Assembly: GCA_900770665.1 (NCBI GenBank)
Contig: CAAGKZ010000049.1
Location: 1 to 61,524 of the forward strand
Direction: 5' to 3'
Origin: Bacteroidaceae bacterium
GTDB taxonomy: Bacteria > Bacteroidota > Bacteroidia > Bacteroidales > Bacteroidaceae
Length of the DNA: 61,524 nt
Numbering within the stretch: position 1 is the first letter of the stretch; every line of letters begins with the position of its first letter. The position numbers and the translations under genes were made by a program. This document shows positions 34,616 to 43,368 of the stretch, in pieces. The notes beneath the pieces were generated by a model that saw only the letters and a program-made list of their open reading frames with translations, made no database searches and was not told where the DNA came from.

Positions 34616-36682
34616 TTACATATCATCAATAAGAAGGAAAATGATTTCGGCCTCCCTGCCTTTCTTGCATGTATTGCAACGGAACGGCAGTGCGCCGTAT
34701 GTTGCTGCATCAAGTGTATTTGCCAGTTCTACAGGTACGTATACCATTGAGTAACCGCCGGGCTCCTCCTCGTAGTAGAGACCAATGTTGCCGTCGGGCA
34801 GTATGCACATTGATGAGTAGGCCGATTCGCGGTCTGTAATCTGAATCTTTCTCCAACCATTCGACAGTTCGGTCGGTGTGTATGTTGCAGGGTCATCTGA
34901 AAGTTCCTTATAGAAGATTGACACACCGCTGCGGTTGTTGCCTGTGGGTACAGATTGGAACAGTACGTTGCCAATGCGCAAAGGCTCGCCGTTGGTGTCG
35001 TTGCTGCCGAATTTCAGGTTGCCCACCTGGTCGGTTGCCACAGCGCTGTCCCAATATCCTTCGGCTCTCTCAAAGTTGGTGTAGTGGAATACGTTGAAGT
35101 AGCGGCCATATCCCTTGCGGCTGCTCAGCAACACACTGCCGTCGGGCAACTCCTCGCATTTAGGCTCGTTGCCGTAGGGCGCAGGGCTGTCGTTGAAATC
35201 GTTGCCAAGCTCGCCAAGCAGGTTCCAGGTCTTGCCAAAGTCATCGGAGTAGAGCGCGTAGTTATGGTGGCGGTAGCTTCCTGTCTCAACTGCCCACACT
35301 GCGCAGTATATGCGGTAATAGTCACCAATCTTTATCATGCTGCTCTGTGCCATGCGACCTGCGCCAATGAACATTGAACCCACGTGCGCCTTGCCCTCCT
35401 TATCCTTGAAAAGCGGATAGATGTCGTATGTCACCTCCTCGGGCTCTGTTGCTTCCCATTCACCGGTCTCCTCATTATATATAATACGCAAGCGTGCCAT
35501 GCGGTTGGGGTTCTCGGGGTTCTCTGCTGTGCCTGCACCATAGTTGCCGTGCCAGCATAGGCGGTTGCCGCATACGCTCATGACAAGGATTTCGTTACGT
35601 TCGCGGTCGGCAACAATCGCCGGGTCACCGAATCCTGTAAGCCATGTCTCGGCAGCCTCTTTGCCGACACCGTCGGCAATCTTCACAGGCTCAGTCCACG
35701 ATGTGCCGTCCCACTCCTCGCCGGCCTTTGTGCTGTGGCGCATTACAAGGTCAACCTCGCCAAAACCAATGTCGTTGCCGCATGGACGGTAGTCATTGAT
35801 TGCGAATACATAACCGTTGGTGGTTGTGGTTATGGCCGGGATACGGTATGGCACTCCCTTTTCGTCGGGTGAGTAGTAGAGGTACTGGTAACGGTTCTTC
35901 TTGTCGGCAGTGATGTTGACAGCTACTTGCAAGCCCTTTTCGGGCAGTGGCTGCTCTGCAATCTCCTCGCAACCGTTCACGTTCATCTTCCATCCATGGT
36001 ATGCCTTTTTGCATGCAATGCCGACTTTTGCGTCCTTTGGCAGGTAGCATACGGTACTCTCCGGTATGTTGTTGCTGTCAACAACTATTGCACCTTGCTG
36101 TCCGTCAATAGATATGGCAATCTCGCCGACCTTGTAGTTGGTCTCGAGTGCGCCATCCCTGTCTACATAGTATACTATTTCAAGTGAGCGTCTCATGTCA
36201 AGCGGCTTGAAATTCCAATGACCGCCCTTGTCGCTGCTTGAATAGAGCTTTATGTCCCTGCCTGCGCCGCCGAACATGTTGAAACTCTCTCCCGGAGCAT
36301 CCTTGGGCGAAATTGCATAGCTGCCATCTTCCTGCTCTGTGATGGTGAGCAGTGTAGCCTCTTTCTCGCTTGCCATTATTGCTGCCGCGCCGCTTTCGTT
36401 GCCTTCCAGTTTCAACGCGTACTTCTTGCCTAGCGCGTGGTTGTACATCTTAAAACCGTCGGCATTGCCCACAAGGTACCATATCTCGTCGGCGGTGTAT
36501 GCTGCCTTGCCGCTCTTTGCATCTTCGCCTGCCTTGCCTGCCTTGATGGCATATGCCTTGTCGCGATTGTTTGATATATGCACCGGAGTGCCGTTTTTGA
36601 ATGCCTTGGAGAAGGTTTCCTGTGCATTCGTTGTCGATATGCCTGCAATAAAGAGCAGTGCATAGAATAAAATTTTCTTCAT
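34616..36682 (-). CDS. nanH: Exo-alpha-sialidase (GH33) with N-terminal accessory domains
   Basis: A 688-residue exported glycoside hydrolase that removes terminal sialic acids from host glycans. Signal peptide: residues 1-20 (KKILFYALLFIAGISTTNAQ). Residues about 30-155 look like a beta-trefoil lectin-type domain (EIWYLVGNADGFKMYNHALGKKYAL region), and 160-265 are a second beta-rich module. The catalytic six-blade propeller begins at YRIPAI (the RIP arginine motif), contains the acid/base region GNDIGFGEVDLVMR, and has an Asp-box YSDDFGKTW. The long upstream reading frame is rejected because the signal peptide begins at 36682. No sialic-acid transport or breakdown genes are nearby. Confidence 0.87.
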   Translation of the reverse strand: MKKILFYALLFIAGISTTNAQETFSKAFKNGTPVHISNNRDKAYAIKAGKAGEDAKSGKAAYTADEIWYLVGNADGFKMYNHALGKKYALKLEGNESGAAAIMASEKEATLLTITEQEDGSYAISPKDAPGESFNMFGGAGRDIKLYSSSDKGGHWNFKPLDMRRSLEIVYYVDRDGALETNYKVGEIAISIDGQQGAIVVDSNNIPESTVCYLPKDAKVGIACKKAYHGWKMNVNGCEEIAEQPLPEKGLQVAVNITADKKNRYQYLYYSPDEKGVPYRIPAITTTTNGYVFAINDYRPCGNDIGFGEVDLVMRHSTKAGEEWDGTSWTEPVKIADGVGKEAAETWLTGFGDPAIVADRERNEILVMSVCGNRLCWHGNYGAGTAENPENPNRMARLRIIYNEETGEWEATEPEEVTYDIYPLFKDKEGKAHVGSMFIGAGRMAQSSMIKIGDYYRIYCAVWAVETGSYRHHNYALYSDDFGKTWNLLGELGNDFNDSPAPYGNEPKCEELPDGSVLLSSRKGYGRYFNVFHYTNFERAEGYWDSAVATDQVGNLKFGSNDTNGEPLRIGNVLFQSVPTGNNRSGVSIFYKELSDDPATYTPTELSNGWRKIQITDRESAYSSMCILPDGNIGLYYEEEPGGYSMVYVPVELANTLDAATYGALPFRCNTCKKGREAEIIFLLIDDM

Positions 36683-36807
36683 ATATTGCTTGTGTTTGTT
36701 TTTACTTGCGTCTATTTGCAAAATAAATAAAAAAATGGCATAAAACCAACTTGCCTTGTTGCCTATGGGATGAAAAAGATGGTTAATGCGTTTTTTGTCC
36801 TGGTTGC

Positions 36808-36839
36808 TTTGCATTTCCACGCTCTTTGTACTATCTTCG
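36808..36839 (+). promoter_or_regulatory. Promoter of rpe
   Basis: -33 TTTG at 36808-36811, 20-base spacer, -7 TATCTTCG at 36832-36839. It lies inside the longer upstream reading frame, which shows that the rpe start is the ATG at 36885. Confidence 0.65.
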
Positions 36840-36884
36840 CGTTGCGGTAGGGCGGCACGTTGCCGTTCCTTTAAAATTGGTTTT

Positions 36885-37535
36885 ATGGCACAGATAGTTT
36901 CACCATCGTTGTTGTCGGCGAATTTCGGCAACCTGCAAGAGGATTTGAAAATGATTAACAGCAGCGCGTGCGAGTGGCTGCATATTGATATCATGGACGG
37001 CGTGTTCGTTCCCAACCTCTCTTTCGGCCCTCCGGTGCTCAAATATGTTGCCGAGTTGTGCGAGAAGCCGCTTGATGTGCACCTAATGGTGGTTGAACCA
37101 ATGAACTATCTGCCTGCGGTAAAGGATTTGGGCGCAAAGATAATGAATGTCCACTACGAGGCCTGTGCCCACTTGCACCGTGCCGTTACACAGATAAAGG
37201 ATGCCGGAATGATGGCCGGTGTGACTCTCAATCCGTCTACACCGGTGCACTTGCTCAAGGATATAATCCATGAACTTGATTTGGTTCTTCTCATGAGCGT
37301 GAACCCCGGTTTCGGCGGCCAGAAATTTATTCCTCACACCGTGAACAAGGTGCGCGAGTTGCGCGAACTTATTGATTCTACCGGCTCAAAGGCACTCATT
37401 GAGGTTGACGGTGGCGTGAACGTAGAGACCGGCAAGTTGCTTGCTGCAGCGGGTTCCGATGCCCTTGTCGCAGGTAATGCGGTGTTCAAGGATGCCGATC
37501 CGCACGCGGTTATCTCGGCCTTGCGTGCTCTGTAA
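36885..37535 (+). CDS. rpe: Ribulose-phosphate 3-epimerase
   Basis: A 216-residue TIM-barrel enzyme interconverting ribulose-5-phosphate and xylulose-5-phosphate in the pentose phosphate pathway. Motifs in order: SPSLLSANFGNL (6-17), WLHIDIMDGVFVPNLSFGP (metal His and Asp), LDVHLMV (metal His), LLMSVNPGFGGQKF, and EVDGGVN with the second catalytic aspartate. Length matches the family. The promoter inside the upstream extension supports the ATG at 36885. comEC follows 17 bases after the stop, so the two are probably one transcript. Confidence 0.96.
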   Translation: MAQIVSPSLLSANFGNLQEDLKMINSSACEWLHIDIMDGVFVPNLSFGPPVLKYVAELCEKPLDVHLMVVEPMNYLPAVKDLGAKIMNVHYEACAHLHRAVTQIKDAGMMAGVTLNPSTPVHLLKDIIHELDLVLLMSVNPGFGGQKFIPHTVNKVRELRELIDSTGSKALIEVDGGVNVETGKLLAAAGSDALVAGNAVFKDADPHAVISALRAL

Positions 37536-37552
37536 TATAACCCCTTGTAATA

Positions 37553-39667
37553 GTGTCTCCCAATAGTCTGTTCGGTAGTAATCCCTTGCTGAAACTTGCA
37601 ATGCCATTGATGATTGGCGTTGTTGTTTCCCGGTATTGCATGCCGGGCACGGCTGTGCTGTTGCCGTTGCTGGCCCTCTCCCTGTTTGTGCTGCTGTTCG
37701 GCATGTGGCAGAATGCACCCAAATGGTTGTTCGGCGCAGGGGTCGTTGTGTTCATGTTTTCGACGGGTGCGTATGTTGAGTGCAGGCAGCGCGAGGACAT
37801 GGCGCCGGAATGGATGGTGGGTAAACGCAATTATGAGGCTCAACTGCTTGAGGTTCCGTTGCATAAAGGAACATCTACAAAGGTGCTAGCCAATGTGGTG
37901 GATGTTGACAGTGGTATAGCGGCAAATGCCCGCACGCATGGCGAGGTGTATCTGTACCTGCCCCGCTCGGTGGAGGCCGACGCTCTTGAAGTCGGCGATG
38001 TCATACGCTTCCGGTCCGAGATGCGCCTTCCTGCCAATGCCGGCAATCCGGCCGAGTTTGACTTGAGCAGCTACTATTACGTAAAAGGAGTAACCGGCTC
38101 CGCTTTTGTTTGGGGCAATGATTGGGAACGTGTCGGCAAGGGTGAGATGACTTTGGCGATGCGAGCTTTGGCGGTTCGTGAAAAAATGGTTGACAGGTAT
38201 CGATCGCTCGGTTTCGAGGACGATGACCTGTCGTTGCTTTCGGCATTGACCATTGGCGAGAAACGTGACTTCCCACAGGAGCTGAAAGAGAGTTATGCAG
38301 CAGCTGGTGCAAGCCATGTACTTGCGTTGTCGGGTCTGCATCTTGGTATTCTCTATTTGCTGTTGACTATGTTGCTTCCTTTACGTGGGCGCGCTATTTG
38401 GAAAATAGTTCTGCGTGAAACGGTTATTGTCGTGGCGCTTTGGTCTTTTGCATATATTGCCGGTCTGTCGGCTTCGGTAGTGCGCTCTGCAATACTCTTT
38501 AGCTTGATGTCGCTTGGACGTTGCCTTCGTCAGGACTCGTCGTCAGTCAGCTCGCTTGCTTTTGCAGCCATTGCAATGCTGCTCTTTTCGCCGCATCTGC
38601 TTTTTGATGTGAGTTTTCAGCTTTCATTCTCGGCGGTACTTGCCATTCTTTTGCTCACACCTCACCTGCAACGCCTGCTGAAAACAGATGAACATGGTGT
38701 GCTTTACAGATATGTGGCAAATCTGTTCATCCTTACATTCGCGGCACAGATAGGAACATTACCCTTTGTATGGTACCATTTTGGAGTGCTCCCGCTCTAT
38801 TCCTTGTTGACGAATATATTTGTCGTTCCGTTGGCTTTTGTGATAATTGCCCTGACGCTGCTGATGCTTCTTACATCTTTCATCGCTCCATTAAGGCTTT
38901 TGTTCACAGTTCTTTTGCAGTATATCACCGGTGTGATGAACGATGGTATAGCATGGGTGGCCTCATTGCCCGGTGCTTCGTTGTCATTGCCATCCATCAC
39001 GGCTTGGGAAGCGCTGCTTGTGGCGCTGTTCATAGTGGCTCTCTCTTATGCTTTCATAAACCGCAAATTGTGGCCGGCACTGCTTGCTGTGGGTTGCATG
39101 GGTGTGATGAGTGTCGTGAATATTGCTGTGGGTGACAAGGAAGAGAATCCCGATGGTGTGATTGTATATAACAATAATAAAAATCCGCTTTTGCACATTG
39201 TTGCATCGGGTGGCGAAAACTGGTTGCTTTCGACCGTGCCGCAGCTTGATGCCGAGTATGAATACTCTTCAACGCCATATATAAAGCGGGAAAAACTGCC
39301 TGAGCCTGTCTGGGTGGATGGGGACTATGAGTGTGATGCTTTTGTCAGCAAGAATGGAGCAGTGATATACAAGGGATTGAAGATAAGACTCCTTGCCGAT
39401 GACCTGTGGCGAGAAAATATCTTTGCAGAACCGGTTGATGTCCTTATACTTGGGCGTGGATTTCTTGGTCCAATAGAGGAACTTGTCGAGGTGTACCCCT
39501 CGGCGTGTATCCTGCTCGATGCCTCGCTCTACAAACGTAGTCGCGAAAGGATTCTGCGTGAGTGTTCGCTCTTGGGCGTCGATGTTGTGGATGTGTCAAG
39601 GAGCGGGGCGGTGAAGATTGTCCCGCGTGGCGAAAACTTTGAAATAATACCCTTGCGTGGAAAATAA
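37553..39667 (+). CDS. comEC: ComEC/Rec2 family membrane protein
   Basis: A 704-residue polytopic membrane protein of the ComEC/Rec2 family, the inner-membrane channel for single-stranded DNA in natural transformation. An N-terminal pair of membrane helices is followed by a DUF4131-type soluble domain (about 85-185). The competence core comes next with the hallmark SHVLALSGLHLGILY (about 250-264) and roughly eight further membrane segments. The C-terminal 150 residues are soluble but lack the HxHxDH motif of an attached metallo-beta-lactamase domain. The start is a GTG at 37553, giving SPNSLFGSNPLLKLAMP, the usual N-terminus style. Whether this organism takes up DNA is unknown. Confidence 0.88.
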   Translation: MSPNSLFGSNPLLKLAMPLMIGVVVSRYCMPGTAVLLPLLALSLFVLLFGMWQNAPKWLFGAGVVVFMFSTGAYVECRQREDMAPEWMVGKRNYEAQLLEVPLHKGTSTKVLANVVDVDSGIAANARTHGEVYLYLPRSVEADALEVGDVIRFRSEMRLPANAGNPAEFDLSSYYYVKGVTGSAFVWGNDWERVGKGEMTLAMRALAVREKMVDRYRSLGFEDDDLSLLSALTIGEKRDFPQELKESYAAAGASHVLALSGLHLGILYLLLTMLLPLRGRAIWKIVLRETVIVVALWSFAYIAGLSASVVRSAILFSLMSLGRCLRQDSSSVSSLAFAAIAMLLFSPHLLFDVSFQLSFSAVLAILLLTPHLQRLLKTDEHGVLYRYVANLFILTFAAQIGTLPFVWYHFGVLPLYSLLTNIFVVPLAFVIIALTLLMLLTSFIAPLRLLFTVLLQYITGVMNDGIAWVASLPGASLSLPSITAWEALLVALFIVALSYAFINRKLWPALLAVGCMGVMSVVNIAVGDKEENPDGVIVYNNNKNPLLHIVASGGENWLLSTVPQLDAEYEYSSTPYIKREKLPEPVWVDGDYECDAFVSKNGAVIYKGLKIRLLADDLWRENIFAEPVDVLILGRGFLGPIEELVEVYPSACILLDASLYKRSRERILRECSLLGVDVVDVSRSGAVKIVPRGENFEIIPLRGK

Positions 39668-39702
39668 ACCTGCAAAAGATCTGTTTTTTGCTTTTGAAGT
39701 AA

Positions 39703-39710
39703 TATCTTCG
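39703..39710 (+). promoter_or_regulatory. -7 promoter element (TATCTTCG)
   Basis: TATCTTCG lies 22 bases before the ATG at 39733. The -33 element is weak. Confidence 0.5.
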
Positions 39711-39732
39711 TGTTTGAATAAAGAATGTGTGT

Positions 39733-40764
39733 ATGACTGAAAATATGATATCCGGAGAGAATATTGCAGCCATTGCTGCAGCTGTGAAGGGTGGAAACCG
39801 TTTTGTTGTTCTTGCCCACAAGAATCCCGATGGTGATGCTGTCGGTTCAACACTGGCACTTTGTCACTATCTGCGCAGCACTGGCAAGGATGCTGTGGTT
39901 GTGTTGCCCAACGCCTTTCCCGTATTCCTATCGTGGATGCCGGGAACCGACGATGTGTTGCTGTATGATGCCGACAAGGAGCGCTGCGACAATGCAATAG
40001 CAGCAGCCGACGTGCTCTTCTGTCTCGATTTCAATGTGCTCTCACGTACAGGGGATGTCTGCCCGTCGCTTTTATCCTCGTCGGCTAAAAAAGTTCTTGT
40101 CGACCATCACCCACAACCTTCCGATGAATTTGATGTACTTGTTTCTCACCCCGAGGCGTGCTCTACGTGCGAACTGGTGTTCAGGGTGATAACTGCTCTT
40201 GGTGGAGTTGAGGCCTTGAATTTTGAGATGGCGCAGTGCATATATACTGGCATGATGACCGATACCGGTGCATTTGCATACGCATCGGCCCGCAAGGATG
40301 TATATCTGATTATTGCCGAACTGCTTGACAAGGGTATTGACAAGGATTGGATATACCGCAAGGTGTTCTATAACTTCTCGGTTACTAGAATGCGCCTATG
40401 GGGTTATGCAATGTATGACAAGCTGAAGGTGTACAACAAGTACAATGCTGCACTCATAACCCTTTCGCACAGCGAACTCATGCGCTTCTATGCATCAAAG
40501 GGCGACACCGAGGGACTGGTGAACCAACCACTGCAGATAAAAGGCATGCGCTTCTCCTGCTTCTTGCGTGAGGAACAGCCCGGAAAGATAAATGTCTCGC
40601 TGCGCAGTGTCGATGATTTCCCATGCAATGCTGTTGCTGCCGAATTCTTCAACGGTGGCGGTCACAAGAACGCATCGGGTGGTGAGGTCTATGGCACAAT
40701 GGAGATGGCTGTTGAACGCTTCAGACAGGTGCTGCAAAAGTTCAAGGTTGAGCTGACTGAGTGA
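39733..40764 (+). CDS. nrnA: DHH/DHHA1 phosphoesterase (NrnA-like)
   Basis: A 343-residue cytoplasmic phosphoesterase. The DHH domain shows HKNPDGDAVGS (metal-binding Asp pair), FCLDFN and the name-giving DHHP motif (about residue 118). The DHHA1 RNA-binding domain is C-terminal with the GGGHKNASGG signature. NrnA-type enzymes degrade nanoRNAs and dephosphorylate pAp; some relatives act on cyclic dinucleotide products. ATG at 39733 is chosen over GTG at 39727. It is followed by the DUF4827 and glmM genes on the same strand, each with its own spacing and, for DUF4827, a separate -7 box. Confidence 0.9.
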   Translation: MTENMISGENIAAIAAAVKGGNRFVVLAHKNPDGDAVGSTLALCHYLRSTGKDAVVVLPNAFPVFLSWMPGTDDVLLYDADKERCDNAIAAADVLFCLDFNVLSRTGDVCPSLLSSSAKKVLVDHHPQPSDEFDVLVSHPEACSTCELVFRVITALGGVEALNFEMAQCIYTGMMTDTGAFAYASARKDVYLIIAELLDKGIDKDWIYRKVFYNFSVTRMRLWGYAMYDKLKVYNKYNAALITLSHSELMRFYASKGDTEGLVNQPLQIKGMRFSCFLREEQPGKINVSLRSVDDFPCNAVAAEFFNGGGHKNASGGEVYGTMEMAVERFRQVLQKFKVELTE

Positions 40765-40824
40765 AAACAGCGTATTTTATGATTATTTCATAATTATCTT
40801 CGGCTTTTTTTGCTATTGTTTTTG

Positions 40825-40832
40825 TATCTTCG
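40825..40832 (+). promoter_or_regulatory. -7 promoter element (TATCTTCG)
   Basis: TATCTTCG, 53 bases before the DUF4827 start at 40886, with TTTTTTTG-rich sequence upstream. Confidence 0.5.
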
Positions 40833-40885
40833 CAAAAAGTTGTATTTTTGAAAATCCAATAAATTGGCGAAGCTTGAATATTGAT

Positions 40886-41527
40886 ATGTTGAAAGAAATA
40901 AACAAAATACTTGTACTTCTGTTGCTCGTGGTCTCGTTCGCATCGTGTGACGATACTGTCACATATTCCGAAATGAAGGAGAAAGAACGTGATGCCGTGG
41001 CTGCATACATCAACGAGAAAGGGATAAACGTAATCTCTTATGAGCAGTTTGTGGCAAACGATTCCGTTACGGATGTAAAGAACAATGAGTACGTGCTGGT
41101 CGATGATGTATATATGCAGATAGTAAACAATCCTGTTAAAACAGACCCTGCAGCATACCGCATTGAACAAGGCGATAATGTCGATTTGCTTATACGATAT
41201 TATGAATATAATATTCAGGAAGGTGATACCATAACCGCAAACCTTTATGCTGCCGATGCCGATGAAATGCGTGTTTCCAACAACAGCGGTTCATATACCG
41301 CAACATTCATATCGGGTGTCATGAACTCTGTGTATGGCAGCTCTGTACCCACCGGTTGGCTGGTACCGCTAAGGTTCCTTACATTTACCCGCAAGCAGGC
41401 AAATCTTGCCAAGGTTAATATAATTGTACCTCACACAAAGGGAACATCGACAGCGGCATCGTATGTATATCCTTGTCATTACCAGATATCATTCCAACCC
41501 AGTGTGGCGGTAATGATTCCGGAATGA
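40886..41527 (+). CDS. DUF4827 lipoprotein
   Basis: A 213-residue predicted lipoprotein: signal sequence LKEINKILVLLLLVVSFASC with lipobox FASC (lipidated cysteine near residue 21). The mature part fits DUF4827, a Bacteroidota family with an FKBP-like peptidyl-prolyl isomerase shape as I recall. Segments such as DNVDLLIRYYEYNIQEGDT and GWLVPLRFLTF resemble FKBP strands, but catalytic residues cannot be judged by eye. ATG at 40886 is preferred over the TTG at 40874 because it directly begins the signal peptide. glmM follows 52 bases downstream, probably on the same transcript. Confidence 0.78.
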   Translation: MLKEINKILVLLLLVVSFASCDDTVTYSEMKEKERDAVAAYINEKGINVISYEQFVANDSVTDVKNNEYVLVDDVYMQIVNNPVKTDPAAYRIEQGDNVDLLIRYYEYNIQEGDTITANLYAADADEMRVSNNSGSYTATFISGVMNSVYGSSVPTGWLVPLRFLTFTRKQANLAKVNIIVPHTKGTSTAASYVYPCHYQISFQPSVAVMIPE

Positions 41528-41579
41528 ACAACTGATTGAATTTATACTGCTTATAAAACTTTTAATAACAATAATAGAA

Positions 41580-42968
41580 ATGACACTTATTAAATCTATT
41601 TCGGGTATCAGAGGTACCATCGGCGGTAGAGCCGATGAGGGCTTGACTCCTCTTGATGTTGTGAAATTGACATCGGCGTATGCAGCGCTGATACGTAAGA
41701 CAACCACAAAGACAAGCAATAAGATTGTTGTCGGCCGCGATGCCCGTCTCTCGGGTGAGATGGTGAACAAGATTGTTTGCGGTACTCTCATGGGCATGGG
41801 CTTCGATGTTGTTGACATAGGTCTTGCATCTACCCCGACAACTGAGGTTGCCGTTACAATGGAGGATGCCTGTGGTGGTATCATCCTCACAGCAAGCCAC
41901 AACCCACGCCAGTGGAACGCTCTCAAGCTCCTCAATGAGAAGGGTGAGTTCCTGAATGCTGCCGAGGGTCAGGAGGTTCTGCGCATTGCTGCAGCCGAGG
42001 AGTTCGACTATGCCGATGTGGAGACACTTGGAAAGTATCGTCTCGACGAGTCTTACGATGACAAGCACATTGAGGCAGTACTCGCTTTGCCACTTGTTGA
42101 TTTCGAGGCTATCAAGGCTGCCGGTTTCAAGGTTGCTATCGATTGTGTGAACTCAGTTGGTGGTGTTATCCTTCCAAAACTTTTCGAGAAGTTGGGTATC
42201 ACAAAGGTCGACAAGCTCTATTGCGAGCCTACAGGTGACTTCCAGCACAATCCCGAGCCTCTGGCAAAGAACCTTGGCGATATCATGGGCCTGATGGCAA
42301 AGGGTGGCAACGATGTTGCTTTTGTTGTTGACCCCGATGTTGACCGCTTGGCTATCATCTGCGAGAACGGTGAGATGTACGGCGAGGAGTATACACTCGT
42401 TACAGTTGCCGACTATGTCCTCAAGCACACACCTGGCAACACTGTTTCAAACCTCAGCTCAACACGTGCTCTGCGCGATGTTACAAACGCTCATGGTTGC
42501 ACATACACTGCTTCGGCTGTGGGTGAGGTTAACGTGGTTACCAAGATGCGCGAGACAAACGCCATCATCGGTGGTGAGGGCAACGGTGGTGTCATCTATC
42601 CAGCTTGCCATGCAGGCCGTGACGCTTTGGTAGGTATCTGCTTGTTCTTGAGCCACCTTGCTCACGAGAAGAAGACTGTCAGCGAGTTGCGCGCAACATA
42701 TCCTGCATACTTCATGGGCAAGAACCGCATTGATTTGAAGCCAGGTTGTGATGTTGATGCTATCCTTGAGAAGATTAAGGCTACATACGCAGGCAAGGCC
42801 GAAATCAACACTGTCGACGGCGTGAAGCTCGACTTCCCCGAAACTTGGGTACACTTGCGCAAGAGCAACACTGAGCCAATCATCCGCATCTATTCCGAGG
42901 GTCCAACCCAGGAGGCTGCCGATGCAATCGGTGAGGAGATACTTGCACTTGCAAACAGCTTGATGTGA
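41580..42968 (+). CDS. glmM: Phosphoglucosamine mutase (alpha-D-phosphohexomutase)
   Basis: A 462-residue cytoplasmic enzyme of the alpha-D-phosphohexomutase family, expected to make glucosamine-1-phosphate for peptidoglycan and LPS precursors. Phosphoserine loop TASHNP (104-109, Ser106), metal loop DPDVDR (251-256), sugar-binding loop GEGNGG (332-337) and the phosphate-binding RKSNTEPIIRIYSEG near the C-terminus are all present. GEGNGG rather than GEMSGH-type loops points to glucosamine rather than mannose. Codon use is highly biased, suggesting high expression. It ends in a clear terminator. Confidence 0.9.
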   Translation: MTLIKSISGIRGTIGGRADEGLTPLDVVKLTSAYAALIRKTTTKTSNKIVVGRDARLSGEMVNKIVCGTLMGMGFDVVDIGLASTPTTEVAVTMEDACGGIILTASHNPRQWNALKLLNEKGEFLNAAEGQEVLRIAAAEEFDYADVETLGKYRLDESYDDKHIEAVLALPLVDFEAIKAAGFKVAIDCVNSVGGVILPKLFEKLGITKVDKLYCEPTGDFQHNPEPLAKNLGDIMGLMAKGGNDVAFVVDPDVDRLAIICENGEMYGEEYTLVTVADYVLKHTPGNTVSNLSSTRALRDVTNAHGCTYTASAVGEVNVVTKMRETNAIIGGEGNGGVIYPACHAGRDALVGICLFLSHLAHEKKTVSELRATYPAYFMGKNRIDLKPGCDVDAILEKIKATYAGKAEINTVDGVKLDFPETWVHLRKSNTEPIIRIYSEGPTQEAADAIGEEILALANSLM

Positions 42969-42990
42969 TTTCTAAACTCAATTAAAGTAT

Positions 42991-43030
42991 AAGCAGGGAG
43001 CGTCGTTTGATGTTCCCTGCTTAGTTTTTT
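42991..43030 (+). terminator. Intrinsic terminator of glmM
   Basis: Stem AAGCAGGGA (42991-42999) with TCCCTGCTT (43014-43022), 14-base loop, then AGTTTTTT. Confidence 0.88.
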
Positions 43031-43161
43031 ATATTCATATTGCTTTTTTTAGAATGTTTTTTTATGTATGTTTGTACAATTGATGTTAAAAAATAATTGC
43101 CTATGAAACATTCGCGTATTTGATGCGCATATTTTAGACATATTGTGTTAAGCGTTTAGCT

Positions 43162-43296
43162 TCTATTCTTGTTCTTGAAACTTCGACACTTTCAACGACA
43201 ACCAAGAGTAAAGCGATGAACGCTCACGCCTTTGGCGTGGGCTTTACTCGTGTATTTGGTTGTCAGGTAGTCGAAGACCTCAAGAACAAAATATAG
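43162..43296. repeat. Nested long palindrome (about 135 nt), possible MITE or structured RNA
   Basis: Within the 400-base gap 42969-43368. Successive paired blocks fold the region around one centre: 43169-43178 with 43280-43289 (10 bp), 43182-43187 with 43270-43275, 43198-43204 with 43257-43263, 43206-43214 with 43241-43249 (9 bp), and CACGCC (43225-43230) with GGCGTG (43234-43239) around a TTT loop. The outermost TCTATT/ATAGA adds an imperfect extension. It is not followed by a T run and is far longer than a terminator. No other copy is visible in this window. The rest of the gap (43031-43161 and 43297-43368) shows nothing I can name. Confidence 0.7.
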
Positions 43297-43368
43297 AGTT
43301 TTGCCTGCGCTTTTTTTGTGTATGAATGGTAAGTTGTTCTTCTGATAATTTTACAAAACAAATAGAAT

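Noticed and set aside
36683..37042. N-terminal extension of the sialidase frame by 120 residues.
   Set aside because: A clean signal peptide begins at 36682, and the extension overlaps the divergent rpe promoter and start.
43162..43296. Reading the long palindrome as a second terminator for glmM.
   Set aside because: glmM already has a proper hairpin with a T run at 42991-43030, and the palindrome is far longer and is not followed by Ts.
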